A model generated the notes under the pieces. It ran no database searches and was not told the DNA's origin. It worked only from the letters and a program-made list of their open reading frames with translations. Shown piece by piece: positions 11,686-23,242 of a stretch of 64,000 nucleotides of DNA (its first letter is position 1; each line of letters begins with the position of its first letter). The DNA is from Polytrichum commune (Eukaryota; Streptophyta; Polytrichopsida; Polytrichales; Polytrichaceae): positions 50,961,169 through 51,025,168 of the forward strand of contig OX485806.1 of assembly GCA_950295325.1 (NCBI GenBank). The letters are read 5' to 3'. The translations under genes were made by a program, and so were the position numbers.

Positions 11686-11814
11686 ACCTTGACTCAAAAA
11701 TGAGGCCTCGGATCCGAGGCCTCTTCCGAATGCTCTTCCTTATGTACTACCCAAACCAAGAACGCCGAGAGCAATCTTTCATGCACATAACATTTTAAAT
11801 TTTCAAGCACACCG

Positions 11815-12340
11815 AGAGTATGGAATGGCCGAGAGTAAGGAATGGCGGAGAGTGTGGAATCAAGAAAGTAAGAATGATGACATTCTCTCAAAATCCTACC
11901 TCTTACATACTCACACAACCCAAATCAAAACATGGCCGAGAGCATGCCACTTGAACATTCCGTGTAGTTTGAGAACTCAAAATCCCTCTCCTTACCTCGA
12001 AACCCTACCTCTCACATGCTCCTAAACCCAAAACAAGACATGGCCGAGAGCAAGTCTAGTGGACATTCCATGTGCTTTGAAAATCAAGAACCTCACCTCC
12101 CTCAAAACCCTACCCCTTACCTACTCACAAAACCCAAATAAAGACATGGCCAAGAGCATGCCACTTGCACTTTCCATGTACTAGTTTGATAACTCAAAAC
12201 CCTATCTCTAACATATTCCTAAACCCATATCAAGACAAGGCCGAGAGCAAGTCAAGCTAATATTCCACATACTATTAGAAATCAAGGTAATACAAACCAA
12301 AAACTTCGGCCAACATAGCTTGGCCGAGAGCCGACACCTT
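11815..12340. repeat. Degenerate tandem array with ATGGCCGAGAGCA, about 105-bp unit
   Basis: The words ATGGCCGAGAGCAxG recur near 11935, 12042, 12146 and 12239, in a CCCTAC/ACTCA-rich linker. The word GGCCGAGAGCA is shared with array P2, but the full palindrome is absent, so this looks like a half-site relative. Confidence 0.7.
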
Positions 12341-12344
12341 ACCA

Positions 12345-13337
12345 AAATTTGGAGTATGCCCTCCATTGAAGCCCCAATATCGGCGCCACTATCTTCCGAG
12401 GTCCCGTCCCCTGTCGGCGTTATTGGAGTGCTCCTCGAATCGCCGAGGTTTACCTGCGCCATTCCTCTCCCGCATCCACGCCCTCGCCTTGATGTTTGTT
12501 GTGTTCCACCCGCCAAGCTTCGCAGAAATCTTGAAGCAGGGGTCACATTATCTTGAACCACGGTTTCAGTGCCTGGGTCTCTTCCTTCAGATCTTTCGCG
12601 GCCTCCCACCAAATTTGATTTGAGATCTTCCTTTGCCGCTTTCCTCTTGGACGCCTTCATTTTTTCTCTTACTTGATTCGTTGGCTGTCCCGACACCGGT
12701 TCTCGCTCATCTAACGCCTTCTCAGTTTGTTGTGTTGCCTCCTCGTTGTCTTCCTCATAGATATTTCCACTATCTCCACTCCCCCCATCCCCGTATATTT
12801 AACAGCGTCCCAATGTTTATAACAATGATAACAAACCGGAATATTTAAAAGAAAGTAATTTCACTATTGAATATGTTCTACCATTTTCATTATGTACTCA
12901 AACAACTGAATATATGGAGAACCCGAAGAATACGTACGACACTGGTAGAGTTTGTCTCTTCGTGTGAATCCTCTTGGATGCTGTCATTTCCCAACTCCTC
13001 CACTTCTGCCATTGTCTTCGTTTTACTTCCGTCCGCCTCTTCTACAATCGGTGATAAATGAAAAGGCCGAATTTCACAGTCTAGCCTCCACGAAGGTTTC
13101 CGCAGGTCCTTTATGTTTTCGCTCAAATCCTGGGGCGTCCCACGGCCCTCGATTGGCGCCTTCCTTGCATGTGTCTTCTGTGTCCTCACTGTCTTTCTCT
13201 TTTTATCAGTGTAATGTGTAGATGTTCGCCTCCTCTTCTTTTTCTTAGATGGTTCCGCTGTCGGAGGTTGTGAATTGCCTATTTCTTTCATGTATTCAAC
13301 CCTCCCGCAATTCAGACCTACTCGCTCTATTTCCTTT
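12345..13337 (-). CDS. MULE-1 divergent accessory gene (basic, nuclear-type protein)
   Basis: At least two exons are visible. The first runs from about 13291 (MKEIGNSQPPTAEPSKKKKR...) to a GTACGT donor near 12937. The second runs from about 12774 to a GTAAGG donor near 12345. Exon 1 is rich in Lys/Arg (KKKKRRRT, KKRKT), consistent with a nuclear signal; exon 2 is Arg/Gly-rich (SRRGRGCGRG). The gene points away from the MULE-1 transposase, about 320 bp apart. A related exon with a donor in the same place lies in the equivalent position in MULE-2 (19086-19520). No known domain was recognised. It may be a second transposon-encoded factor. The 3' exons are unresolved. Confidence 0.5.
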
Positions 13338-13609
13338 CCACAACCTCACCACATCAAACTCACACATTGGAAAGAAAGTGAGCAATCCCATTCCTCTCAG
13401 TATATAATTGCAATACCTCTCGATGGGAGGCGCGCTTCACTATCTGACAACCGTCTTCATAATTAGGGGTATCCTTTTTTAGGATGCCTGACAATTTTGT
13501 CTCTTTCTGATAATTATGCTTATTTGTTTATAACTTCATCGTTATCACCGTTCTCCTTCTTTATGGATCTTTTCATCTTTGTTCCTTTACGTTTACGTTC
13601 TCTGCCTTC
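13292..13609. promoter_or_regulatory. Divergent intergenic region between MULE-1 accessory gene and transposase
   Basis: Head-to-head start codons leave about 318 bp. Its position suggests a bidirectional promoter. CAGTATATAATTG near 13398 is TATA-like. This is inferred from gene layout, not from a mapped transcript start. Confidence 0.35.
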
Positions 13610-16600
13610 ATGGCTTCCACCTCAATTATTCCTCCCGTCTCTGAGATGGCCGAACTTCGTTCCCATGGCATCGGGGTCCCTATTCTATTCCCTATTGATG
13701 TAGAAAGTATTGCTGTTGTCTCATGCCTTCATCTTAGCATTAGGTTCTCTTTGAAAGCTAGTACAATATGGGTAGAACGTGAGATCTTCCATCCTGATAT
13801 TGGATTGCTTGTTCAAACCTTCCATGAGACCTCCAAGCTAACAGAAAATGGCCATGTAGTGTGGGAGCTTGGCGCGGGAAAATATAGGGTTTATGGCCTT
13901 CCAGATTCTCAGATGGGAGTGTCAACAGAAATCCTTGCTCCTCTTCGATCGTCCACTGCTGACTTAAGCACCCCGCCGGTAATAAGTGTCAAGACAGAGC
14001 CTAGTGTAGACAACGTTATAGACTTGTCTGATTCTTCGAATGATGATGTATCATTGCAGAAGGTTGTTTTCCATGATTCCTCTCCTTTGTTTCCTTCTCC
14101 TTCTCGCTCTGTTCCTTCAACTCTTTCCATACCGTCTACGTCCAAACCTCCTCAAACTATTGTTCAATGTCTTCATTGTCTTGGTTCTATGCCCAGTAGT
14201 AAGAATGTCCTCAAGAAAATAGATTACGATAAACTCAAAATCCAAGAGGTTATTCACCTTCTCCCTCGTTTTGATGGTACCCAATTATTTGTCCTCCCTG
14301 CCGCAGAAGTCTTTTCATCTCAAACCAGAGCCAAGTCGTTGGACGGCATGGACAAGCAATATGATGGCCATGTTTGGACGAAGACTCAAACCACCAACAT
14401 TACAAATGACGTTGGCCTTGCATTTTGTTCCTCTACCTGTGTTGGCCATCTCCAATGCCAAAACTCGAGTTGTGATTACCTTCAACGCGCCCATCGTACC
14501 TCTAAGGTTAACGACACGGAATTTGAGGGTTTCACTAAAGATCCTTTCCCTCTCTCTGGCATTGTGCCATCCCGATCTACTTTTGTCTGCAGGATCTGCA
14601 AACAACCTCCCAAATGCATTGCACTATGCGAGGCGAAAATCTTCTACGTCCATGGGAAGGAGTCGTCTCAAAGAGCCTGCATTCATATCGGTACTCATCA
14701 ACACCTAGTGAAGGTTGGAGACTGCAGAGACAGTCGGAAGCGCATCAATGCACTTATCGAGGAGCATGTTGAGCGTACGCCTCAAGCCACTCACAGCAAG
14801 ATCGTCCTTGAAGCCAGCAAGGACATTGTTGGTGAGTTCCTCCTTTCTGGCGATAATGACACACAGCGTCTCCTCTCCTTAAAAGAGCTCGAACCTGTGT
14901 TTGAGAGTTGTAGAGAGTTGAATTCCCCAAACTTTCGCTCGAAGGTTACGTCTTTCAAATATTTGCGGAGGTTCGGTGTTATGGATGGCATCGCAAAGCT
15001 CAGAGGCATTAGCAATTCCCAGGACAAGGTGACGATGCGGACAAGGTGTTCGTCTTCAAGATGTCGGAGGTTGGTCCTGGAAGTGGAGTGGATTTGGTTC
15101 GTCGGATGCAACCGGGTGGGGACCTTGAGAACGCGTGGATGATGTCCGATCACGTCAAACGGGTCAAAGGGTGGACCACCATGGCTGCTCATGTTTACGA
15201 TGGGATTTATCAACGGGTCATGACCATTTCATGTTGTGATTTCCAATCGAAGGATAAGGATGCCCAAGTGTTGTTCTGGCAGAACCTCAACCACGTTATG
15301 GCCCGCCACGGTATCCCACATCCAACCTTTATAGGCTTCATGGCGGACAGTGCCCAAGCCAATTGGAACGCTGTTCGCATTGTGTATGGTTCTGGAGATC
15401 CCAAAGTTCCAATGGAGGGTCGTGAGCGCACTTGTTTTTTCCATTGGAAACAATCGCTCGAAAAACATACAAAATCGTATATAAAACATGAGTTACAAGA
15501 CCAACATAGACACCTTTGCCTTCAATATCGGAATGCGTCATCTATGGCAGAGGCTGAGACTAGGTACCTAGCTATCAAGGCTTGGTGGGCGTCATCGAAT
15601 TGTACAAGTGAGGACGGTCTCAAGCATCTCCAGCTCTAGCTTGCGTTTTGGCACTTCCGCTATTTTCAATGGGGTGGTTTCATGGAACTGGTATATCTTC
15701 CTTATGTTTCCTTGTTGTTTTTTCCTGCATGTAGTTCCCTCTCTGTGTACTCCCTCTAATTCTTGATTTGTCCAATCAAGAAATTTTTTTGACCCAAGAC
15801 CAGTTGGCCGAGATGTCGTCGTGCAATCTTGCGGAGTCCGTCCACAACAAGTGGCTTCAAGCCTCCGGCAACAAGGGTGGAGATCTATACGTGGCTACGG
15901 TGGATGACTACATTCGAGCATTCTTACAAGTTGTTGCATACTACCAGTTCCTTAAAGGTGGAATTGGCGGAGATGGTCCAAGCAAAGAAGAACTAAAGCT
16001 CAGGGGTGCTCAACGTCGAGCTCAGCGTACTGGCGACCCCACAGTGTTGCAGAAGGTCTTGCTTGACATGCCCGGTGGGGAAGAGTTTTGCACTCGCGAT
16101 CCACACCTTGAGGGCGCCGAGGTGTTTGGATCGCAGAAACGAAGACCGGGCACTCCAATTGGTGATGATGGCGACACCCACCGCCCCGATACAGTGAACT
16201 TCTCTCGCCCTCACCCCGGTAAGCGAGTCACTCGATCTCAACCAGAAACACTACCTACTATCATTGAGGAGTCTTCCCCCCTCTGTACAAGAGGTTCAAG
16301 TGCCTTCACTTGTATGACTTGGTTTCCATCGTGTCACCGCCGTGCAAGAAACCAAAGTAGATGTCTCTCTTTGGCATATTGCCCGCATACCCTATACCTC
16401 TGGGAAGTCTTGTTGGGCTAATCATGCGGGCACGAAGAAGAAGTGCACCGCAAGAATCGTCACCAATAATAAGAGCGTCCCTGCGCCGACCTACACCGGT
16501 ATGTGGCATCATTACAAACTCCAATCCATGAATCGCACGGACTTCGTCTTTTGCCCAGACGACATCGAGCGTTGCGTAAAGGGCCCTCGTCGGAAATGGG

Positions 16601-17238
16601 TCATGCCATTCTCTGCTGATGACCAGAAGCCTCCTATTCCCCCAATCTGGCCCGTCAAGATTGGTACCAACCTCACCCGCTCGGAGATCTTCGCCCTTGA
16701 GAACGCAGGTTTTCAACTCCCACCAAAGGAGCGCATCACACCGACTTGACTCTTCACCAACTCTGCTCCCCCACTGGATATGTCTCGAATCCGTGTTCCA
16801 GAACACCCGGACTTCATCCCTCCTAGAAGATTGTCCAAGCTTGTTCGAAGATCCAGCAGCGCACCTTCGGCAAAGCAGAGGCAGATGGTTGCCTCTGCTG
16901 AAGCTATGCATGGTACTGTAATGAAGTTAACTATGATCCCTCAACCAGGATTTGGTTGCATTATCACACTGCAGTCCAAATCAGAACCGCAACCACCCAT
17001 CTACCAAGTGACAGTGAGTTCTCTTCCAGAGTGCAACTGCGCCTATTTCTTGGATATGATTTCCAAGTTCGGCCGCAAACAAAATTCTTATATGAATTGT
17101 AAGCACCTGTATTACATCTTCATCAAGGTTTCTAATTTGGATGCGGAAGTAAATTTGTTCATACACGCCCTGACATTTAGTTTCAATGAGGTCAAATTCA
17201 TCCTAGAGGGAGGCCTCTTGACACATTCTACTTCCTAG
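13610..17238 (+). pseudogene. MULE-1: Mutator-like transposase with SWIM zinc finger, decayed
   Basis: The N-terminal region has a KYRVYGLP motif and a VKTEP...VIDLSDSSNDD segment. A Cys/His-rich stretch follows (HLQCQNSSCDYLQ, VCRICKQPPKC, CIHIG). The DDE core is spread over two exons: DHVKR, then FMADSAQANWNAVR, and the likely catalytic Glu in CNLAESVHNKW after the intron (about 15691-15780). The SWIM finger near the end is CNC...CKH. The last residues are LLTHSTS. Lesions: a roughly 25-bp deletion near 15013 between AATT repeats that shifts the frame, TAG for tryptophan at 15637-15639, a frame break near 16290-16330, and TGA at 16747-16749. MULE proteins with SWIM domains are common in plants. 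Confidence 0.8.
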
Positions 17239-17396
17239 AATTCCTCTCAGCCTAGCACTACATTAGGCTATGATATATGTGTCCATTTCTGAACCTATTG
17301 TGAAGCAATAATTGATTGATGTAATAAAGATATAATCTCAATGATTATTTTTATTCCATTCAAAGTATCGTATTACAATGTATCATATGTCTATCA

Positions 17397-17826
17397 ACTC
17401 TATTTCCGTTTTGCATACTTCTTGGATGATTCCGAGGGAGGTGGACCCGGTCGAAGCAAATCCATATAAGAAACTGTTTTATCTCTCATTTGATCCTTTA
17501 GCGGACGATGATGCGGCGACATTCCTCTCATCCGTTCGCGAAATGAAAGAGACTTCGAAGATTCGCCTTCCACCTTCACCTCCTGCTCCGTTTCGTTCGA
17601 TTTGTCTTCATCCAAATCAACGTCCTTCTCCGGCACATTTTCCTGTTTTTTTTCCTATTTCTCATATTGTTTCTGCTCCTCTTGCACCTTCCACCTCCAT
17701 GCTTGTGTAGACTGCGAAAATGGAGTCAGCTCGTAGTCATCACTACCTCGATTTCCAACAGCAAACTCAAATTCCGGCGATGGATTAAAGGGAATATGAG
17801 GATCTCATAGACTTCTAATTTCCTTC
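17397..17826 (-). pseudogene. Convergent ORF at the 3' side of MULE-1 (C-terminal part)
   Basis: The reading frame contains FNPSPEFEFAVGNRGSDDYE, then a stop, then an acidic stretch (DVDLDEDKSNETEQE), ending SYMDLLRPGPPPSESSKKYA plus KRK. It is transcribed toward the transposase. A short homologous piece survives at the same place in MULE-2 (about 22905-22952), after which MULE-2 has lost about 600 bp. It may be a third element-borne gene or its last exon. No known domain was recognised. Confidence 0.4.
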
Positions 17827-18049
17827 TCCCATCCTAGTCCAGCAAACATGTATCTTTCATCTCCCATTGTGTGCAAGTGTATATACAATCATGTTGGATA
17901 TGAGTCCAATTTATAATCTATTCAGCCAAAAACGATAATTGCAGAAGTCCAAGCTATAGAGTTGACTCACATATAGGACAAAGAGAAAAGTGATGGGAAA
18001 AAAACGAAGCAAGTTGATTATTTTGATTCCATTGTATTTTGATTGACTC
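17827..18049. other. Non-coding sequence in the MULE-1 3' region
   Basis: AT-rich, with no coding signal seen. It is absent from MULE-2 because of the deletion there. Confidence 0.4.
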
Positions 18050-18355
18050 GTTCTTCAATTATACCAATCTCAAAAAATCTATTTTCATTGATTTTTTCTT
18101 GTAATCATCATTGGTATTAATAATTCAACCACCTCACGGTTTCCAAACTTAATGAGACCATTTCAAATTCAGGGCCTTTTGTTTTTATTTTATGACCTCT
18201 ATATCCCACGGAAATAGGTCCAATTTTTTACTATTCTTGGCAGATTCTAGAATATTCCAAGTATATTCTTGGCTATTTTTGAAATATCCTTATTTTAGTC
18301 TGACAAGTTTGCTATTTTTATTTCCTCTACGCTCTCCGCTCTCATACAAGTGTCG
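18050..18355 (+). mobile_element. MULE-1 3' terminal region
   Basis: From TCTTCAATTATACCAATCTC to CTCTACGCTCTCCGCTCTCA the sequence matches the MULE-2 3' end (22953-23240). It matches the region after MULE-3 (60420-60560) more weakly. The end resembles the inverse of the GGGAAAC...TATGTGAGCGG terminus of the small elements. Exact terminal inverted repeats and the target duplication were not established. Confidence 0.55.
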
Positions 18356-18360
18356 TCCGA

Positions 18361-18690
18361 ATCAGGCCTACCCTCTACCCTCTCGGAACCGAGAACCTCA
18401 TCCAAAATACACACATTCAACCTATCAAGAATCCGGCCTACCCAACGACCCTCGGAACCGTGAGCCTCAACCAAAACACATTTATTCAACCTATCTAGAA
18501 TCTAGCATACACTCTACCCTATCGGAAACGATATCCTCCACCAAAACACAAGCATTCAACCTATCAGGAATGTGGCTTACCCTCTATCCTCTCGGAACCG
18601 GGAGCCTCAACCAAAACACACACATTCAACCTGTCAAACAAACTTAAAAATATGGTATAGCCTTCTTCCGTCTCGGAACTGAGACACTCA
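18361..18690. repeat. Small array of the P1 dyad family
   Basis: Five diverged units of about 60-75 bp contain CTCTCGGAACCGAGAA, CTCGGAACCGTGAG, CTATCGGAAACGATAT, CTCTCGGAACCGGGAG and GTCTCGGAACTGAGAC. They share the CCAAAACACACACATTCAAC linker with 2215-3127. The array starts directly after the MULE-1 terminus, just as P1 abuts a MULE-like terminus at 3128. Confidence 0.85.
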
Positions 18691-19085
18691 ACCAAGCAAA
18701 ATCTAATGTTTGGATCCTACCCGACCCCCGATATTGCACATATTAGCTACCTCATCAAGATTGCAGAATATGGTGTGCACATCTTTCTTAATTTTGAATT
18801 CCCAAAAGTTTTTGTTGGTGGGTTTTTTTGCCTCGTGCTACGTACAGGGGCCGAGGCTGATTAGTATACAAGAACCACGGTTTCTTACAATATTGCGGGC
18901 AGTTGGGTGTCAAACCCATCGAGGCTCAATTCACCCACTCAAGGTTCTTTCTTGATTTTGAGACCCCTATCCATATGTTATTTGTCCTATTGTTTGCAAG
19001 TTGTCTTCCATATTTAGATAATTGATTTTTCAGTGTCATATTCTCAGAAACCTAAATCTTCAAGTACCCTTCATGCATATAACCT
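18691..19085. other. Unassigned sequence between array and MULE-2
   Basis: No convincing coding region, repeat or RNA was seen here. It may include the 5' terminal region of MULE-2. Confidence 0.3.
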
Positions 19086-19520
19086 CTACAACAAACTTAC
19101 TATAATAATCGAATTCTTTCTTGTCTCCTCGCGAGACCCGCTCTGATTAAAACTGTTGCGATGCTCACTCTCTACCATAGATGGTGCTTGTGATCCACTG
19201 TCCTCCCCTTCTTTGTCTATCGGCTGCAGATTCAACCCTCTTTTCTCCACTGCACACGTATTTTGCCAGTCTGATGGGGTCCTTCTTCCTTCGATGCATG
19301 TTTCCTCCTTCTTCTTTAGTTCTCTCCATCTCCTCTGTTTTGAATTGCTGAAACTCATGCCTCCCTTTCTCTTATTTTTTTTTTTTCCTGGATCGATTGT
19401 GGAGACTATATATTGGTCTGGTTCCTTCATGTGTACGTTCCAGTTCCCCTTTCTTGCTCTCTGTTGCTCTCTACTCTTTAGATATCCCTCTACTTCACTC
19501 ACAAAATGACCCTTCACCAA
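19086..19520 (-). CDS. MULE-2 divergent accessory gene, first exon
   Basis: The open frame contains DPGKKKNKRKGG and SKQRRWRELKKKEE (basic, nuclear-type), then EGRRTPSDWQN...SGSREETRKNS, and reaches a GTAAGT donor near 19095. It aligns with the MULE-1 accessory exon (GRGTPQDLSENIK ... DSHEETNS) in order, charge pattern and splice-site position, though identity is low. It lies head to head with the MULE-2 transposase about 120 bp away. No domain was recognised. Confidence 0.45.
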   Translation of the reverse strand: MVKGHFVSEVEGYLKSREQQRARKGNWNVHMKEPDQYIVSTIDPGKKKNKRKGGMSFSNSKQRRWRELKKKEETCIEGRRTPSDWQNTCAVEKRGLNLQPIDKEGEDSGSQAPSMVESEHRNSFNQSGSREETRKNSIIIVSLL

Positions 19521-19636
19521 CCTTCTCTTACCTATATGGTACCACTGTTGAAAGTTTAGGGTTTACAATTGTCTGGTAGCCGTGCCTCGTTTTCTTTTTT
19601 TGGATTTTTTTCTTATTCATCACTCTTTTTGTCCAT

Positions 19637-22600
19637 GACTTCCTCATCCACTATGCCATGTGTGTCAGAAATGGTTGAGCTCCGTGTCCATGGCGTCAGG
19701 ATCCCCCTTCTTTTTCCCATAGATGCGAACGGATTTGCATTTGTCTTTTCCCTTCACCTTAGTATCAGGTTTTCGTTGCAAAATGGTACAATATGGGTCG
19801 AACGCGAGATTTATGATAATGTTACTTCTCTATTGTCATTGACCATGCGTGAGCATTCTAGGGTTGCCGACAACAGATTTTCAGTGTGAGAACTTTGCAT
19901 TGGTAAATACAGAGTGTACGGACTCCCAGATTCTTGCACAAATGTATCCACGGAAATTCGTACCCCTCCCCATTCCTCCTCTTCCACTTTAAAGACTTCT
20001 CCCGGGGTCAAAGTTAAAATTGAACCTGGTATACACACTGTCATACATCTTTCAGATTCTTCCGATGGTGATGAACCCCCTTCATCCACTCCTATTTTCA
20101 AGCCATCCCATTCTTCCCTCAATTCCCCCTTTCTGACCCCCCTTGTACGCCTTGAACCTTTATGTCCTCTTCCTCCATCCCCTACCAAACCATCCATTTC
20201 CATTCTTCAATGTCTACGTACTTTTGTTTCCATTGAAGAGGTGAATTTCCTCCCACCTCACTTTGATGGGAATCGGATGTTTGTCCTCCCTCTCGTTGGT
20301 GTCTCTTCCTCTCATACAAGAGCCAAATCCATGGACGGCATGGACAAATGCTACGACGGCCATGTTTGGACCGAAACCCAAACCACCAACAATAGCAATG
20401 ACTTAGGCCTTGTTTTCCGCTCGTCCACCTATGTTGGCCACTTCCAGTGCCAAAATCCTCATTCCGATTACCTCCAACGTGTTCATTGTACCTCCTCAGT
20501 CAATGATAGCGAATTCGATGGATTTACCAAGGAGCCCTTTCCCGTTGATGGTCCCATGCCTACCTTCTTCATTCTTGTGTGCAAGATCTGCAAGGAGCCA
20601 CCCAAATGCATTGCCCCATGCGTTGCCAAAATCTTCTACGTCCACGGCAACGATACCATTCAGCGGGTGTGCATTCATCTTGGCAATCATCGTCACCCCG
20701 TCAAGGTCGGCAATTGCAGGGATAGCCGCCAGCGCATCGACGCCCTAATCGAGGAGCACTTGGAGCGAACACCCCACGCCACTCACAGCAAAATCGTCCT
20801 TGAAGCCAGCAAGGACCTTGTGGGTGAGTTCCTCCTCCGCAATGATAGTGATCCTCATCAACTTCTTTCATTGGAAGAACTTGAGCCTGTTTTTTATCGT
20901 TGCAAGGAGTTGAATTCCCCCCACCTCCGAAACAAGGTTACCACCTTCAAATACTTGCGTAGGCTAGGAGTTATGAATGGCATCGCCAAGCTTAGAGGTC
21001 AGCATCTTGCAAGACGAACACAAACGTCTCTGCCTCCAGTATCGCGACGTATCCTCTATGCTTGAGGTTGAAACGAGGTACCTTGCCATCAAGGCCTGGT
21101 GGGCTTCGTCTAACTACACCTCCGAGGATGGACTGAAACACCTTCAACTTTGGCTTGCCTTCTGGCACTTCCGATATCAACAATGGGGTGGCTTTATAAT
21201 TGGTGCGTCTTTAGTGTTATTACTTCTTGTTTTTGGTTTTATCTTTTCTTTTCGCAAGCTTTGCTTATTTCTAACACTGCCATTCCATTGTTTAGGAGAA
21301 AATCATGACCGCCGAGGAATTTGCACAAATGCCCAATTGCAACTTTGCCGAATCCATTCACAACAAATGGCTACAAGCGTCTGGCAACAAGGGTGGCGAT
21401 CTATACGTGGCCATTATGGATGACTATACTCAAGTGTTTCTCTAGGTTGTGGCGTACCATCAATTTCTAAAGGGTGGCGTTACGGGCGATGACACTAGCG
21501 AAGAAGAACTCAAGCTTCGATGTGCTCAACATCGTGCTCAACGTACTGGTGACCCCGCTGTTCTACAGAAGGTTCTATTCGATATGCCCGGCGGGGATGA
21601 ATTCTGCATCCGTAGTCCCCACCTCGAGGGTGCCGAGGTATTCGGGTCGCAAAAATGCAAGCCCGACACTGCCATTGGAGATGACGATGAAACCCACCAT
21701 CCCGACACCATCAATTTTTTTCACCCTCGTGTCACTCAGAGAACCACAAGATCTCATGCTTCACCTTTGCCTACCATCGTTGAGGAGTCATCTCCGTCAT
21801 GCTCCACCACCCCCTCCTATTGGTCCTTATTTTTGCCCCGTCACTAGTGTACAAGAATCCAAAGTGGACGAGAAACTCTGGCAAATTGCTCGCATTCTTT
21901 ACAATTCCTCCAAGGCATGTTGGGCCATGCATGCGGTCACCAAAAAAAAATGCACAGCCAAAATCGTCTCTAGCTCCAAAAGCACCCCTGCCCCGACATA
22001 TCTTGGAGTTTGGAACTATTACAAATTCACAACACCTAAAGTCGAGAAGTTTTTTTTTTTGCCCGGACGACATTGAGCGTTGTGTCAAAGGTTTGCCTCG
22101 CAAGTGGGTCGACAAATTCTCTGCTGATCAAGAACAACCTCCAATCCCGCCTATGTGGCCAGTCAAATTTGGTACCAACCTCACTCGTCCGGAGATCCTG
22201 AAGTTTGAAAATGTCGGCTTTCAGCCCCCGCAGCAAGAATGAATCACGTCCACTCGCCTCTTTAGGACATCCGTTCCTCCCCTCAACCTCTCCGGAGTGG
22301 ACATTCCAGCCAACCCAGACTTTTATCCTTTTTTCAGGCAATCCAAGTCTACGAGACGGTCTATCACCGCACCACCAACAAAACAAATGCAGATGGTGGC
22401 ATGTGCACAAGCTATGGACAAGACCATTTTGAAGGTCACCATGATTCCACGCCCTGGATTTGGTTGCATGATCATGTTGCAGTCCAAACTTGCACCTACA
22501 CAATCAATTTACCAATTCACAGTGAGTTCTCTACCCGAGTGTAATTGTTCGGCCGCAAAAGAAATTCATTTTTGCATTGTAAGCACCTCTATTTCATCTT

Positions 22601-22718
22601 TGTCAAGGTCTCTAATGTAGACCCCGACGTTGATTTGTTCATTCACGCCCCGACATTTAGCTTCAATGAGGTCAAACTCATCCTCGAAGGGGGCCTCTTA
22701 ATACAATCTACTTTCTAG
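19637..22718 (+). pseudogene. MULE-2: transposase copy with the D-D part of its catalytic core deleted
   Basis: It starts at MTSSSTMPCVSEMVELRVHG. TGA replaces tryptophan before KYRVYG (about 19888). The VKIEP...VIHLSDSSDGD segment and the Cys/His-rich region (VCKICKEPPKC...CIHLGNHRHPVK) are kept. At about 20997 the frame jumps from KLRG straight into LQDEHKRLCLQYRD, so about 400-500 bp holding both catalytic aspartates is gone. The second exon has NCNFAESIHNKW (likely catalytic Glu) and a TAG at about 21445. The SWIM region is damaged (PECNCSAAKEIHF, with the CKH part in another frame). The copy is non-autonomous and coding-dead. Confidence 0.8.
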
Positions 22719-22904
22719 AATTCCTCTTAACCCTAATAGATGTGGTCATTTGTGGACCTCATGTGAACTCATAATTGTTTGTAATAATAAATATAATTTC
22801 ATGCATTATTTTTATTCCCGTCAAAATGTTGTATTACAATATTCAATTGTATCATGTATTTCTCTCCCGGTTGAGCACTATATATTTAATTTGGAGATGC
22901 TTCC

Positions 22905-23242
22905 TATGTCTATCAACTTTACTTCCGTGTTGCCAACATCCTGGATGATATAGACTTCAATTATACCAATCTCAAAAAAATCATTTTAATTTATTCTTTC
23001 TTGGGATCATCCTTGGTTTTAATCATTTACTTATCTATTATATCATAATTTCTCTATCATTTTAGCACTTCTTGGTTTCCAAATTTCATGAGACCATTTC
23101 AAATTTAGTGCAAAAAATCTAGAATATTCTGAATATATACGATTTTTTAATATGTCTAAATTTAGTCCGATAACTTTGCTATTTTTATATCATTTCCACT
23201 CTCTACTCTTCACTCACCGCTCACATAGGAATGTCGTCCCAA
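22905..23242 (+). mobile_element. MULE-2 3' end region with remnant of the convergent ORF
   Basis: 22905-22952 matches the end of the MULE-1 convergent ORF. From 22953 (ACTTCAATTATACCAATCTC) onward it follows MULE-1 18050-18355. It ends CACCGCTCACATAGGAATGT next to CGTCCC and abuts the truncated SWIM region of MULE-4 at about 23243. Confidence 0.6.

Larger units (their letters stand above)
10280..11800. repeat. Tandem array P2, about 127-bp unit with perfect dyad GGCCTCGGATCCGAGGCC
   Basis: Dyads lie at about 10296, 10422, 10551, 10679, 10805, 11063, 11190, 11317, 11443 and 11702. The usual spacing is 126-129 bp, with two larger gaps of 258-259 bp. Most copies keep an uninterrupted 18-22-bp palindrome centred on CTCGGATCCGAG, with a second conserved word GGCCGAGAGCA in the linker. 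The two large gaps contain LTR-derived inserts. The array lies 5' of PM-B, with a solo LTR between them, and 3' of the MULE-1 accessory gene. Confidence 0.9.
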
